From Acidovorax sp. CCYZU-2555 (GTDB lineage Bacteria; Pseudomonadota; Gammaproteobacteria; Burkholderiales; Burkholderiaceae_C), in NCBI RefSeq assembly GCF_018413525.1, contig NZ_JAHCDD010000015.1, forward strand, positions 1 to 64,000: a stretch of 64,000 nt of DNA. Direction: 5' to 3'. The notes under the pieces are model-generated. The model saw only the letters and a list, made by a program, of their open reading frames with translations. It was not told the origin of the DNA and made no database searches. The position numbers were made by a program, and so were the translations under genes. Below, one piece after another: positions 19,302-28,243 of the stretch; the stretch's first letter is position 1, and the number at the start of each line of letters is the position of its first letter.

Positions 19302-19318
19302 ATATGATCAAATCATTG
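19302..19318. promoter_or_regulatory. Fur-box-like dyad between bamE and fur
   Basis: ATGAT (19304-19308) and ATCAT (19312-19316) are separated by CAA. This resembles the centre of a Fur box but has a 3-nt rather than a 1-nt spacer. It directly follows the TACAAT hexamer of bamE and lies 117 bp before the fur start. Autoregulation by Fur is plausible but the match is imperfect. Confidence 0.3.
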
Positions 19319-19435
19319 TAGCGGCTGGTCCTTCCAGTACTCGACATTCTCCACACCCTCGGTGCGAGGGCCATTTCTGTTGCCTGTGTTGCGCCGGTAC
19401 CGGATATGCTCGCAGGCACTCCCAAAGACCCTGTC

Positions 19436-19867
19436 ATGACGAATATCGACGAACTCAAAAGCACGGGCCTCAAGGCCACCCTGCCCCGCCTCAAGATTCT
19501 GGAAATCTTCCAGAAAGGCGCGCAACGCCATATGACCGCCGAAGATGTGTTCCGCGTGCTGCTCGACGAGCGCTCGGACATCGGCCTGGCCACGGTCTAC
19601 CGTGTGCTGACGCAGTTTGAACAGGCGGGCATTCTGATCCGCAGCAACTTCGAAAGCGCCAAGGCGGTCTACGAACTCAACGAAGGCCAGCACCACGACC
19701 ACTTCATCTGCACCGTGTGCGGCAAGGTCGAAGAGTTCTACGACGCCGAAATCGAAAAACGCCAGGTGCAGATTGCCAAGGCCAAGGGCTGGGTCATTCA
19801 CGACCACGCCATGTCGCTGTACGGCCAGTGCACAACCTGCGCCAAGACGCCAGCCGGTCACCGCTGA
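19436..19867 (+). CDS. fur: Ferric uptake regulator Fur
   Basis: This 143-residue transcription factor has a winged-helix N-terminal domain ([18 protein letters not shown], then [10 protein letters not shown] and [18 protein letters not shown]) and a metal-binding C-terminal domain ([18 protein letters not shown]). It represses iron-acquisition genes when bound to Fe2+. I chose the ATG at 19436 because the family begins near [13 protein letters not shown]; an in-frame ATG at 19406 would add ten unlikely residues. A strong terminator follows 14 bp after the stop. Confidence 0.97.
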   Translation: MTNIDELKSTGLKATLPRLKILEIFQKGAQRHMTAEDVFRVLLDERSDIGLATVYRVLTQFEQAGILIRSNFESAKAVYELNEGQHHDHFICTVCGKVEEFYDAEIEKRQVQIAKAKGWVIHDHAMSLYGQCTTCAKTPAGHR

Positions 19868-19880
19868 GCGCGTCTCCCGT

Positions 19881-19908
19881 AAAAAAAGCGCCTTCGGGCG
19901 CTTTTTTT
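19881..19908. terminator. Bidirectional terminator, fur/hprK
   Basis: A-tract, stem AAAGCGCC/GGCGCTTT-type with TTCG loop, then a run of seven T. It lies between the convergent ends of fur and hprK and can serve both. Confidence 0.9.
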
Positions 19909-19925
19909 GTATCCATGTGCAAAGT

Positions 19926-20879
19926 TCAGCCTTTGCCTTGTTCCATCGCGCGCCGATGGCGGTCGATGAATTCCTGGTAGGTGTCTATGCCCCGCAATTG
20001 CAGGATGGTGTTGCGCACCGCGGCTTCGACCAGCACGGCGATGTTGCGCCCGGCGACCACCTGTATCACGGCCTTGAGCACGGGCACGCCCAGCACGTCC
20101 TGGGTCAGCGGCTCATAGGGCATGCGCTCATATTCGCGCTCCAGCGTTTCCTTGCGCACCAGATGCACGATCAGCTTGAGACGCATCTTGCGGCGCACCG
20201 CGGTTTCGCCAAAGATCGCGCGGATGTCGAGCAGGCCTATGCCGCGCACTTCCAGCAGGTTCTGCAGCAGCTCGGGGCACTTGCCTTCGATCGTCGCCTG
20301 GTTGATGCGATACAGGTCGACGGCGTCGTCGGCCACCAGGCCATTGCCGCGCGAAATCAGTTCCAGCCCAAGTTCGCTCTTGCCCAGGCCCGACTCGCCG
20401 GTGATCAGCACGCCCATGCCCAGGATGTCCATGAACACGCCGTGCATGGTGGTGCGGTCGGCGAAATGCTTGGACAGGTAGGCGCGCAGCACGTCGATCA
20501 CGAATGCCGAGTTCTCGTCGGTCGAGAACATGGGAATCTGCGCCTGCTCGCACATCGACAGCAGCTCGGGCGGCGCGACCTGACCGTCGCCCAGCACCAG
20601 CACCGGCGGCTGCAGCGTCACGATGCGCGCGACCCGGCGCTGGCAATCGATGGACGTGGATTTGCACAGGTAGGCGATTTCGCGCTCGCCCAGCACCTGC
20701 AGACGGTAAGGATGGATGTAATTGAGGTAACCGACCAGGTCGGCACCCGAACGCGCGGAGCGCACTGCCATTTCATCGAAACGCCGCTCGGAGGCACCGA
20801 GGCCGGCGACCCACTCCCAGCGCAGGGAGGTGCGAAATGCCTGAAACAGCAGGTCGGCGCTGATCGCGTTCGGTCGCAT
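19926..20879 (-). CDS. hprK: HPr kinase/phosphorylase
   Basis: This 317-residue bifunctional enzyme phosphorylates and dephosphorylates HPr on a serine. The Walker A loop is GESGLGKS at residues 161-168, preceded by the family stretch [15 protein letters not shown] (His146), and followed by the signature [19 protein letters not shown]. In Betaproteobacteria it belongs to the regulatory PTS rather than to sugar uptake. It lies 20 bp downstream of ptsN and should be cotranscribed with it. Confidence 0.97.
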   Translation of the reverse strand: MRPNAISADLLFQAFRTSLRWEWVAGLGASERRFDEMAVRSARSGADLVGYLNYIHPYRLQVLGEREIAYLCKSTSIDCQRRVARIVTLQPPVLVLGDGQVAPPELLSMCEQAQIPMFSTDENSAFVIDVLRAYLSKHFADRTTMHGVFMDILGMGVLITGESGLGKSELGLELISRGNGLVADDAVDLYRINQATIEGKCPELLQNLLEVRGIGLLDIRAIFGETAVRRKMRLKLIVHLVRKETLEREYERMPYEPLTQDVLGVPVLKAVIQVVAGRNIAVLVEAAVRNTILQLRGIDTYQEFIDRHRRAMEQGKG

Positions 20880-20899
20880 GGGCAGGACCGGTCAGGCGG

Positions 20900-21373
20900 T
20901 CAGGACAGCGGCGCTGCCGTCGACTGCCAGCGCGCCAGCATTTCGTGCAGCAGCTCGGCGTCGTCGCAGGCCTTGATTTGTTCGCGCAGACCGGTATCGC
21001 TGAGCAGCTCAGCGATTTCGGACAGGATTTCGAGATGCTTTTGCGTGGCCGCTTCGGGCACCAGCAAAAAGATCAGCAGGCCCACGGGCTGCTCATCGGG
21101 GGCATCGAAACCAATCGGATTGGCAAGCTGAAAGACCGCCGCCATCGGCGCCTTCAATCCCTTGATGCGGCCATGGGGAATGGCTACACCATGGCCCAGA
21201 CCGGTGGAGCCCAGGCGCTCGCGCGCAAACAGGCTGTCCGTGATCAACGCACGGGACAGGCCATGCAGACTTTCGAACAACAGCCCGGCTTCTTCAAAAG
21301 CGCGTTTCTTGCTGGTGGCGTCAACGCTCACGAGGACTTGAGCGGCAGGCAGGATGGAGGCTAGACGGTTCAT
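20900..21373 (-). CDS. ptsN: Nitrogen PTS component EIIA-Ntr
   Basis: This 157-residue EIIA domain protein carries the phosphorylatable histidine in GLGHGVAIPHGRIKG (His67). It receives phosphate from NPr/HPr and acts on regulators such as potassium transporters in enterobacteria; here potassium uptake genes occur in the same window but far away. hpf lies upstream, separated by a hairpin terminator, and hprK follows. No rpoN gene is present at the usual position upstream of hpf. Confidence 0.95.
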   Translation of the reverse strand: MNRLASILPAAQVLVSVDATSKKRAFEEAGLLFESLHGLSRALITDSLFARERLGSTGLGHGVAIPHGRIKGLKAPMAAVFQLANPIGFDAPDEQPVGLLIFLLVPEAATQKHLEILSEIAELLSDTGLREQIKACDDAELLHEMLARWQSTAAPLS

Positions 21374-21436
21374 GGTGTTAGGGAGGAATTATGCACGCTC
21401 CGCTCCGACGGTGCCGGGAATACCCGAGGCATGTGA

Positions 21437-21460
21437 AAAAGCCGCCTTGCGGCGGCTTTT
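21437..21460 (-). terminator. Terminator or attenuator between hpf and ptsN
   Basis: Perfect stem AAAAGCCGCC with GGCGGCTTTT around a TTGC loop. On the minus strand the hairpin ends in five T. It lies downstream of hpf and 64 bp before the ptsN start, so it should uncouple hpf from ptsN at least in part. Confidence 0.8.
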
Positions 21461-21510
21461 GCTGTCAGATGGCACCCATATTTCGCCAACGTGGCGACAG
21501 GGACGGCATA

Positions 21511-21858
21511 TCAGGCCTGGGCCAGCACCATGGCATCACGCTTGGGGGTATCGAATCGCCCCGATTGCAAGCGTGTCTTGTGCTCCACGACCTTGCGGTC
21601 CAGCTTGTCGACCAGCGCATCGACGGCGGCATAGAGATCGAAGTGCGCGCTCTGGGCAAACAGGTCGTTTCCCTTGACGCGCACCGTGCATTCAGCGCGC
21701 TGGCGTTTGTCCTTTTCCTTTTGGTTCTCCACGGTCAGCAAAACCTTGACATCCACTACCTGATCGAAGTGCCTGAGAATCCGCTCGAGCTTGTTCATTA
21801 CATAGCTACGCAGCGCCGGGGTCACCTCCAAATGGTGACCACTGATAATCAAATTCAT
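21511..21858 (-). CDS. hpf: Ribosome hibernation promoting factor
   Basis: This 115-residue protein starts [27 protein letters not shown] and contains [26 protein letters not shown], the S30AE domain of short HPF/YfiA proteins, which bind the 30S decoding region and drive ribosome dimerisation in stationary phase. I start it at 21858, where a AAGGAGG ribosome site precedes the ATG; the longer frame has no family similarity. A second, more divergent family member is at 54464. Confidence 0.94.
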   Translation of the reverse strand: MNLIISGHHLEVTPALRSYVMNKLERILRHFDQVVDVKVLLTVENQKEKDKRQRAECTVRVKGNDLFAQSAHFDLYAAVDALVDKLDRKVVEHKTRLQSGRFDTPKRDAMVLAQA

Positions 21859-22210
21859 ACAAAAGCCTCCTTGCCCAAGGTAAAGAAAGCCCCTGCCAGC
21901 AACACTGCCACTGGCCGGGCTTGCAAGCTTGAATGCGCATTCGTTGCTTGGTTTCACTATGCGCTCAGCCCCATCCAAAAGCAAACCGATACCGGTATTC
22001 CGCAGTAGGTTTTGGGCCGGCTCTGCCCAAACCCCGGAAAACCACGCACAATCGTTGGAGTTGATGCACTACGCCCGGCCGGCCTGCTTTCACCGAGCCG
22101 CGCGAACCGCCTGCGGGGTGCAAAGGGAACAAGGCCGGCCCCGGGCCTTAAAATCCTGTCAGGTAAGGGCCCGCACCCTGCCCAGGCCTTGATCGCAACC
22201 ATTCGTACCC
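21859..22210. promoter_or_regulatory. Divergent hpf/purC intergenic region with two palindromes
   Basis: These 352 bp have no gene and must contain the promoters of hpf and purC. Two perfect palindromes stand out: GAATGCGCATTC (21931-21942), flanked by an offset CAAGC/GCTTG pair, and ATACCGGTAT (21989-21998). I could not find a convincing sigma-54 site (GG-N10-GC) for hpf. The regulators are unknown. Confidence 0.4.
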
Positions 22211-23131
22211 ATGAACCAGTCCAGCCTTTCCGCTCTGCATACCTCTGCCCTGACTTCGCTGCCCCTGCTGGCGCGCGGCAAGGTCCGCGACAACTACGCC
22301 GTGGGCGATGACCGCATCCTGATGGTCGCCAGCGACCGCCTGTCGGCCTTCGACGTGATCATGGGCGAGCCCATTCCCGGCAAGGGCGTGCTGCTGACGC
22401 AAATGGCCTTGTTCTGGTTCGACAAGCTCGGCCACATCTGCCCCAACCACCTGACCGGCGAAGCGCCCGAAAGCGTGGTCACGCCCGCCGAGCTGCCCCA
22501 GGTCACCGGCCGCTCGATGCTGGTCAAGCGCCTCAAGCCCATCCTGGTCGAAGCCGTGGTCCGTGGCTACCTGGCCGGCAGCGGCTGGCAGGAATACCAG
22601 GCGAGCCAGTCGGTCTGCGGCGTGCCCCTGCCCGCCGGCCTGACCAATGCCGCCAAGCTGCCCGAGCCCATCTACACGCCAGCGGCCAAGGCCGAAATGG
22701 GCGACCATGACGAGAACATCACGTTCGAGCGCACGGTCGAGATGGTCGGCGAAGCGCTGGCCACGCGCATCCGCGATCTGAGCATCCAGATCTACAAGGA
22801 AGCCGCCGCAATCGCACTGACCAAGGGCATGATCATTGCCGACACCAAGTTCGAATTCGGCCTGACCGACGACGGCGAACTGGTGCTGATGGACGAAGTG
22901 CTGACGCCCGACAGCTCGCGCTACTGGCCCGTCGAAGGCTACGCAGACGCACTGGCAGCAGGCACCAACCCCCCGAGCTACGACAAGCAGTTCGTGCGCG
23001 ACTGGCTCGAACAGGCCAAGGTCAACGGCAAGGCCTGGGACAAGACCGCGCCCGCACCACGCCTGCCCCAGGAAGTGATCACCAAGACCGCGGCGAAATA
23101 CCGCGAAGCACTGGATCGCTTGACGGCTTGA
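22211..23131 (+). CDS. purC: SAICAR synthetase
   Basis: This 306-residue enzyme condenses CAIR with aspartate in purine synthesis. The N-terminus [27 protein letters not shown], the [18 protein letters not shown] stretch and [16 protein letters not shown] are characteristic; the roughly 300-residue length is the longer form found in Betaproteobacteria and yeast ADE1. purE and purK, which make its substrate, lie 1.4 kb downstream on the same strand, with an opposite-strand gene in between. Confidence 0.97.
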   Translation: MNQSSLSALHTSALTSLPLLARGKVRDNYAVGDDRILMVASDRLSAFDVIMGEPIPGKGVLLTQMALFWFDKLGHICPNHLTGEAPESVVTPAELPQVTGRSMLVKRLKPILVEAVVRGYLAGSGWQEYQASQSVCGVPLPAGLTNAAKLPEPIYTPAAKAEMGDHDENITFERTVEMVGEALATRIRDLSIQIYKEAAAIALTKGMIIADTKFEFGLTDDGELVLMDEVLTPDSSRYWPVEGYADALAAGTNPPSYDKQFVRDWLEQAKVNGKAWDKTAPAPRLPQEVITKTAAKYREALDRLTA

Positions 23132-23139
23132 AATGAAGC

Positions 23140-23260
23140 ACCCCCTGAGCGGCTGACGCCGCTTCCCCCTCTCAACCTTCGGTGGAGGGGGACGGCACCC
23201 TCGCTGCGGGGCGGCCCTTGCTCGGTGCCCCCATGCTGGGGCATGCCAGTTTCGGCGCCT
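23140..23260. repeat. GC-rich intergenic repeat after purC
   Basis: The stretch beginning CACCCCCTGAGCGGCTGACG contains a hairpin with an 8-bp stem (TCCCCCTC 23164-23171 with GAGGGGGA 23185-23192) and GGGGCGGCCCTTGCTCGGTG. It looks like the non-coding repeats I recall from Comamonadaceae genomes. No coding frame with sensible composition runs through it. Confidence 0.5.
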
Positions 23261-23290
23261 GCGCACATCGCGGACTCCGCTAGATACCCC

Positions 23291-23317
23291 AAACCGGCAT
23301 GTATGGCCGGTTTTTTT
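23291..23317 (+). terminator. Terminator downstream of purC
   Basis: AACCGG (23292-23297) pairs with CCGGTT (23307-23312) and is followed by a run of seven T. It lies 160 bp after purC, beyond the GC-rich repeat. Confidence 0.75.
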
Positions 23318-23364
23318 CAGCCTTGCGCCAGCGGCAATCGCCCCTCGCGCCCAGCTGCCTTGTG

Positions 23365-23473
23365 CGAAGCGAGCAAGCGTGGGGGCTAGCCGCCGCCGCC
23401 GGGCCGCCCCAAGGCGGCGGACGCCCCCCTTGGGGGGGCAGCGCAGCTACGCGAAGCGAGCAAGCGTGGGGGG
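23365..23473. repeat. GC-rich repeat, copy A (shared with 40970-41100)
   Basis: This element has terminal direct repeats: GCGAAGCGAGCAAGCGTGGG occurs at both ends, at about 23366 and 23451. The core GCCGCCGGGCCGCCCCAAGG, then CGCCCCCTTGGGGGGGCAGCG, also occurs inverted at 40970-41100. The latter part forms a CCCCC/GGGGG hairpin. It sits between the ends of purC and the convergent chaperedoxin gene. Confidence 0.7.
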
Positions 23474-24430
23474 TCAGTTCAATGCCATGCTCAGCTTGCG
23501 GCGATAGCTGTTGAGCATGGCCGTGGCCTCATCTTCCTGTTGAGCCGACTTGCCCATCAGCTCGATGCCGCCGGCGGTCTTGCCCGGAACGCTGGCGTCG
23601 GCCTTGGGCTTGGCCGGGGTCAGCAGTTCGAGCACGCCCACATAGAGCTTGCGCGCCGCGTCCTGGTTCCAGGTCTTGTCGCGCATGATGATTTCGAGCA
23701 ACTCATCCATGGCTTCGGTCCACTGGCCTTCAGCGACCAGCACGCGGGCCTTGTCGAAACGGGCGTCGAAATCGCGGCGGTTGGCGGCGATCAGCGCGTC
23801 GAAATCTTCGAGCGGCCAGTTGCCGCGGTCGTTGGTGTCGACGAACTGCAGCGCATCGAGCCAGCGCGACAGCGCATCGAAGCGCAGCGCCAGCGGAATG
23901 CGCTTGAGCGGCTCGCGCAGCAGGGCTTCGGCTTCCTCGAAACCGCCGGTGGCGATCAGCAGGCGCAGGTAATCGAAGCGGGCGTCGTCGTTGCCCGGGT
24001 CGGCGGCGAGCGCGTCGGCGAGCTTTTGCAGCGCCGCGCCGGTGTCGCCGGACTCGAGCAATTGCTGGGCTTCATCGACATCGGATTCGGCCGCGAGCGT
24101 GGCTTCGGAAGGCAGATGCTTGTCGAGGAAAGCGCGCAGCTGGCCTTCCGACTGCGCACCCATGAAACCGTCGACAGGACGGCCGCCCATCATCAGCACG
24201 CAGGTCGGCACCGAGCGGATACCGAACATTCCCGCGAGCTGCTGCTCCTGGTCGGAATCGATCTTGACCAGCTTGAAACGGCCGGCGTAGTCGACCTCGA
24301 GCTGGTCCAGCAACGGGCCCAGGGTCTTGCAGGGACCGCACCAGGGGGCCCAGAAGTCCACCAGCACGGGCACGTCCATCGAGGCGGCAACCACCTCGGC
24401 TTCAAAATTTTCTATAGTGACATCGATCAT
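23474..24430 (-). CDS. cnoX: Thioredoxin-domain chaperedoxin (CnoX/YbbN type)
   Basis: This 318-residue protein has an N-terminal thioredoxin fold with the active site WAPWCGPCK (Cys31 and Cys34), followed by tetratricopeptide-like helices (ESGDTGAALQKLADALAADP and AEALLREPLKRIPLALRFD). That architecture is the YbbN/CnoX family, which binds unfolding proteins under oxidative stress and hands them to GroEL or DnaK. Unlike E. coli CnoX, the CGPC motif is intact, so redox activity is expected. Confidence 0.88.
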   Translation of the reverse strand: MIDVTIENFEAEVVAASMDVPVLVDFWAPWCGPCKTLGPLLDQLEVDYAGRFKLVKIDSDQEQQLAGMFGIRSVPTCVLMMGGRPVDGFMGAQSEGQLRAFLDKHLPSEATLAAESDVDEAQQLLESGDTGAALQKLADALAADPGNDDARFDYLRLLIATGGFEEAEALLREPLKRIPLALRFDALSRWLDALQFVDTNDRGNWPLEDFDALIAANRRDFDARFDKARVLVAEGQWTEAMDELLEIIMRDKTWNQDAARKLYVGVLELLTPAKPKADASVPGKTAGGIELMGKSAQQEDEATAMLNSYRRKLSMALN

Positions 24431-24522
24431 GGCGCGAAGCCCTTTGACGGGCCGGTGGATAAGGGAAAAGTAAAATCACGGGTTCCACTTTGGACGGCGG
24501 CTGCACAGTCGCCCCGCTTGAC

Positions 24523-25020
24523 ATGAAACCCATTCAAATCGGCGTAGTCATGGGCTCCAGCAGCGACTGGGACACCATGCAACACGCAGTGCAGATTCTC
24601 CAGCAATTTGGCATCGCCCATGAAGCGCAGGTCGTCTCGGCGCACCGCATGCCAGATGATATGTTCGCCTATGCCGAAGCGGCTGCAGGCCGCGGCCTCA
24701 AAGCCATCATTGCCGGTGCGGGTGGCGCAGCCCACCTGCCGGGCATGATCGCGGCAAAGACCACGGTGCCCGTGCTGGGTGTTCCGGTCGCGAGCCGCCA
24801 TCTGCAAGGTGTCGACTCGCTGCACTCCATCGTGCAGATGCCCAAGGGCATTCCCGTGGCGACCTTTGCCATCGGCCAGGCCGGCGCAGCCAATGCGGCG
24901 CTGTTCGCGGTCGCCCTGCTGGCCAATGAAGACCCGGCCCTGCGCGCCCTGCTCGAAGCGTTCCGCGCCGAGCAGACGGCCGCGGCGCGCGCCATGACCC
25001 TGCCGCCGGTGGCGGCATGA
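24523..25020 (+). CDS. purE: N5-CAIR mutase, purE class I
   Basis: This 165-residue enzyme converts N5-carboxyaminoimidazole ribonucleotide to CAIR. The N-terminal [17 protein letters not shown], the [16 protein letters not shown] stretch with the catalytic histidine and [16 protein letters not shown] are diagnostic. I start at 24523 (MKPIQIG). Its stop codon overlaps the purK start (ATGA at 25017), implying translational coupling. Confidence 0.97.
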   Translation: MKPIQIGVVMGSSSDWDTMQHAVQILQQFGIAHEAQVVSAHRMPDDMFAYAEAAAGRGLKAIIAGAGGAAHLPGMIAAKTTVPVLGVPVASRHLQGVDSLHSIVQMPKGIPVATFAIGQAGAANAALFAVALLANEDPALRALLEAFRAEQTAAARAMTLPPVAA

Positions 25021-26186
25021 GCGCGGTGAATGCGACCATCCTGCCCGGCGCGACGCTGGGCGTGCTCGGCGGCGGCCAGCTCGGACGCATGTTCGTGCAC
25101 GCGGCGCAGTCCATGGGCTATTTCACGGCCGTGCTCGACGCCGACCCCACCAGCCCTGCCGGGCTGGTCAGCCACCACCATGTGCGTTCGGGTTACGAAG
25201 ACCCGCAGGGCCTGGCCGAACTGGCCCGGCTCAGCGCGGCCGTGACCACCGAATTCGAGAACGTTCCCGCGGCTGCGCTGCAGACGCTGGCGCTGACCCG
25301 GCCGGTGTCGCCCGCGGGTGAAGCCGTGGCGATCGCCCAGGACCGCGCGGCCGAGAAAGCGCATTTCGTGCGCTGCGGCGTGCCTTGCGCACCCTACGCG
25401 GAAATCACCACGCCCGAACAACTCGCGGCCGTGGGCGCCAACCTGCTGCCCGGCATCCTCAAGACCACGCGCATGGGCTACGACGGCAAGGGCCAGGCGC
25501 GCGTGCGCACCGCCGCCGAACTCGCCGCTGCCTGGGACGACATGGGCCGTGTGGATTGCGTGCTCGAGAAAATGCTGCCGCTGGCGCATGAATGCTCGGT
25601 GATCGTGGCGCGCGGACGCGACGGCACGATCGTCAATCTGCCGGTGCAGCGCAACCTGCACCGCGACGGCATCCTGGCCGTGACCGAAGTCCATGAAGGC
25701 AACGTGCCCCCGGCGCAGGCCCAGCAGGCCGTGGCCGCGGCCCAGTCGGTGGCCCAGGGCCTCGACTATGTGGGCGTGCTGTGCGTCGAGTTCTTCGTGC
25801 TCGAAGACGGCAGCCTGGTGGTCAACGAGATCGCTCCACGCCCGCACAACAGCGGCCATTACAGCCAGAACGCGCTGGACGTCTCGCAGTTCGAGCTGCA
25901 GGTGCGCTGCATGACCGGCCTGCCGCTGGTGCAGCCGCGCCAGCACAGCGCCGCCGTGATGCTCAACCTGCTGGGCGACCTGTGGTTCAAGGACGGCACC
26001 ACGGCCAGCACGCCGGCCTGGGACCAGGTGCTGGCCCTGCCAGGCACCCACCTGCACCTCTACGGCAAGGCCGACGCCAAGCGCGCGCGCAAGATGGGTC
26101 ACCTGAACATCACCGCGGCCACGCCCGAGCGCGCCCATGCCGTGGCCTTGCAGGCCGCGGCCATCCTGGGCATTGCGCCTTTCTGA
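25017..26186 (+). CDS. purK: N5-CAIR synthetase
   Basis: This 389-residue ATP-grasp enzyme carboxylates AIR with bicarbonate and supplies PurE. Visible features are [17 protein letters not shown] at the N-terminus, [15 protein letters not shown] (ATP-binding), [24 protein letters not shown] and [19 protein letters not shown]. It overlaps purE by 4 bp and is followed after 13 bp by the Sua5-type gene. Confidence 0.97.
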   Translation: MSAVNATILPGATLGVLGGGQLGRMFVHAAQSMGYFTAVLDADPTSPAGLVSHHHVRSGYEDPQGLAELARLSAAVTTEFENVPAAALQTLALTRPVSPAGEAVAIAQDRAAEKAHFVRCGVPCAPYAEITTPEQLAAVGANLLPGILKTTRMGYDGKGQARVRTAAELAAAWDDMGRVDCVLEKMLPLAHECSVIVARGRDGTIVNLPVQRNLHRDGILAVTEVHEGNVPPAQAQQAVAAAQSVAQGLDYVGVLCVEFFVLEDGSLVVNEIAPRPHNSGHYSQNALDVSQFELQVRCMTGLPLVQPRQHSAAVMLNLLGDLWFKDGTTASTPAWDQVLALPGTHLHLYGKADAKRARKMGHLNITAATPERAHAVALQAAAILGIAPF

Positions 26187-26199
26187 CCCAGGTCCAGCG

Positions 26200-27192
26200 A
26201 TGATCCTTTCAGCGAACCTGCCCACGGCCATCGACGAAGCAGCGCGCGCGCTGCAGCGCGGTGCGCTGCTGGGCCTGCCGACCGAGACCGTCTACGGCCT
26301 GGCCGCCGACGCCGACAACGAAGCGGCCGTGGCCGCGATCTTTGCGGCCAAGGGCCGGCCCAGCAACCACCCGCTGATCGTGCATGTGGCCGACGCCGCG
26401 GCCATCACGCGCTTCGCCAAGGAAGTGCCGCTGTTCGCCCAGCAGCTGATCGACGCCTTCTGGCCCGGCCCGCTGACGCTGATCCTGCCGCGCCGCGCGG
26501 GCATGGTCGCCGCAGCCACGGGCGGCCAGGACAGCGTGGGCCTGCGCTGCCCTTCACATCCGGTTGCACATTCGGTGCTGCAAGCCTGCACTCAATTGCA
26601 ACCACCTGTGTGGGGTGTTGCCGCGCCCAGCGCCAACCGCTTCGGCCGCGTGAGCCCGACCACGGCCGCCCATGTGCAAAGCGAGTTCGGCGACGACCTG
26701 CTGGTGCTCGATGGCGGCGAATGCGCGGTCGGCATCGAATCGACCATCGTCGACTGCACGCGCGGCGTGCCGGTGCTGTTGCGGCCCGGCGCGGTCTCGC
26801 GTGCCGACATCGAACGTGCCTGCGGCCTGCGGCCGCTGTCGAAGGAAGAACTGCCCGCACACACGCCGCGCGCCTCGGGCACGCTGCTCGCGCATTACGC
26901 GCCCGATGCCAAGGTGCGGCTGATGGATGCCAAGCAATTGCAGGCCGGGCTCGACCTGCTCGGCGCCGACGCCGCCCATCTGGGGGTGTATGCTCGGAGC
27001 CCTTTGCAGGTGCGTTCCCAGGTAGAACTGCGCCGCATGCCCGACGATGCCTCAGCCGCAGCACAGGAGCTGTTCTCCATGCTGCGCGAATTCGACACCG
27101 CTGGCGTGCGCCTGCTCTGGATCGAAACACCGCCTGCCACGCCCGCGTGGGAAGGCGTGCGTGACCGCCTGCAGCGCGCAGCCGCGGCCTGA
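26200..27192 (+). CDS. tsaC2: L-threonylcarbamoyladenylate synthase, Sua5 type
   Basis: This 330-residue protein makes threonylcarbamoyl-AMP for the t6A tRNA modification. The YrdC domain covers about residues 1-200 (GLPTETVYGLAADADNEAAV, KGRPSNHPLIVHV, APSANRFGRVSPTTAAHV), and the C-terminal Sua5 domain (GTLLAHYAPDAKVRLMD onward) is present, so it is Sua5-like rather than the short TsaC. tsaB, another t6A gene, lies 4.2 kb downstream. The ATG at 26200 follows purK closely. Confidence 0.93.
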   Translation: MILSANLPTAIDEAARALQRGALLGLPTETVYGLAADADNEAAVAAIFAAKGRPSNHPLIVHVADAAAITRFAKEVPLFAQQLIDAFWPGPLTLILPRRAGMVAAATGGQDSVGLRCPSHPVAHSVLQACTQLQPPVWGVAAPSANRFGRVSPTTAAHVQSEFGDDLLVLDGGECAVGIESTIVDCTRGVPVLLRPGAVSRADIERACGLRPLSKEELPAHTPRASGTLLAHYAPDAKVRLMDAKQLQAGLDLLGADAAHLGVYARSPLQVRSQVELRRMPDDASAAAQELFSMLREFDTAGVRLLWIETPPATPAWEGVRDRLQRAAAA

Positions 27193-27236
27193 ACCCGCCC
27201 GTTAAACTCTTGTCCATATCCCTTCTGGAGAATCTC

Positions 27237-28193
27237 ATGGCAGCAAATTGGATGCGTCGGACCGCTTTGGTCACCGCCTGTGCAACGGCGGTACTGCTTG
27301 CAGCCTGCGGCTCAAGCACCACGGAATCGGCGATCACGCCCAGCCGCTTCATCGCCTTTGGCGACGCCACCGCCGATGCCGGCCAGAGCGGTGCCAGCTA
27401 TACCGTCAACAACGGATCGGTGAACAACTGGACCCGTTATGTGGCTGCGCAATACGGCCAGGAAATCAAGGCCTCTAGCCAGGGCGGACTGAACTACGCT
27501 TTCGGCAATGCGCGCATCGCGGCCACGCCCGACGCCGCTGGCAACACGGCAACGCCTACGCTGGCGGCGCAGATCGACACGTTCCTGGCTTCGGGGGGTG
27601 CGCTGCAGAAGAACGACGTGATTTTGATGAGCGCCGGCGTCAGCGACATGATCGTCGGCCTGTCGGCCGTGATTGCCGGCACGCAGACTGCCGCCCAGTA
27701 CGAAACCTCGGCGCGCGCGCTCGGCACGCAGTACGCCGACCAGATCCGTCGCCTGACCAACGCCGGCGCCAAGCAGGTGGTGTTCTCCGGCACCTATGAC
27801 CTGGGCAAGTCGCTGTGGGCCATCGAGCGCGGCCAGGTGACCGCCGCCGCCGCCGCGAGCAAGGCCTTCAACGAAGGCCTGCTGATCGGCCTCAACGACC
27901 TGGGCAACTCCGTGCTGTACGTTGATCTGGCTTACTACATCAACCTGTACACCTTCTCGCCCGGCTCCTACGGCTTCACGAACGCCACCACGCCAGTCTG
28001 CACTTCGGTAGATCCTGGCCCAGGCATCGGCATCGGCACCGACCAGGTCAACTCCGTGCGCTGCACGGCTTCGACGCTGATCGCTGGCGCCAACCCCGAT
28101 GTCTACCTGTTTGCCGACAAGGTGTACTTCACTCCCGCGGCCTACCGCCAGTTCGGTACCTACGCTTACGACAAGCTGCGCGTGCGCTGGTAA
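27237..28193 (+). CDS. SGNH/GDSL-like lipoprotein lacking catalytic residues
   Basis: This 318-residue protein has a lipoprotein signal ending LAAC (Cys24) and the overall layout of GDSL esterases/phospholipases. However, each catalytic block is altered: block I reads FGDATADAG with Ala44 where the nucleophilic serine should be, block III reads AGVSD with Ser136 instead of asparagine, and the C-terminal D-x-x-H reads DKVY with Tyr297 for the histidine. It is therefore probably a pseudoenzyme, perhaps a binding or scaffold protein at the outer membrane. The open frame is intact and well terminated. Confidence 0.8.
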   Translation: MAANWMRRTALVTACATAVLLAACGSSTTESAITPSRFIAFGDATADAGQSGASYTVNNGSVNNWTRYVAAQYGQEIKASSQGGLNYAFGNARIAATPDAAGNTATPTLAAQIDTFLASGGALQKNDVILMSAGVSDMIVGLSAVIAGTQTAAQYETSARALGTQYADQIRRLTNAGAKQVVFSGTYDLGKSLWAIERGQVTAAAAASKAFNEGLLIGLNDLGNSVLYVDLAYYINLYTFSPGSYGFTNATTPVCTSVDPGPGIGIGTDQVNSVRCTASTLIAGANPDVYLFADKVYFTPAAYRQFGTYAYDKLRVRW

Positions 28194-28218
28194 TCCACGC
28201 GCGTCTCGCCTTGCGACC

Positions 28219-28243
28219 AACCGACCTGCGGGTCGGTTTTTTT
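28219..28243 (+). terminator. Terminator after the SGNH-like gene
   Basis: AACCGACC pairs with GGTCGGTT around a TGC loop, followed by T7. It lies directly against the end of the convergent lipase-like gene. Confidence 0.9.

Noticed and set aside
21859-21960. A sigma-54 promoter upstream of hpf
   Set aside because: GG and GC doublets occur with spacings of 7 or 11 instead of 10, so the pattern is not met.
23351-23473. A CRISPR array, from the repeated AAGCGAGCAAGCGTGGG
   Set aside because: Only two copies occur, with an unequal, structured core between them and no cas genes.
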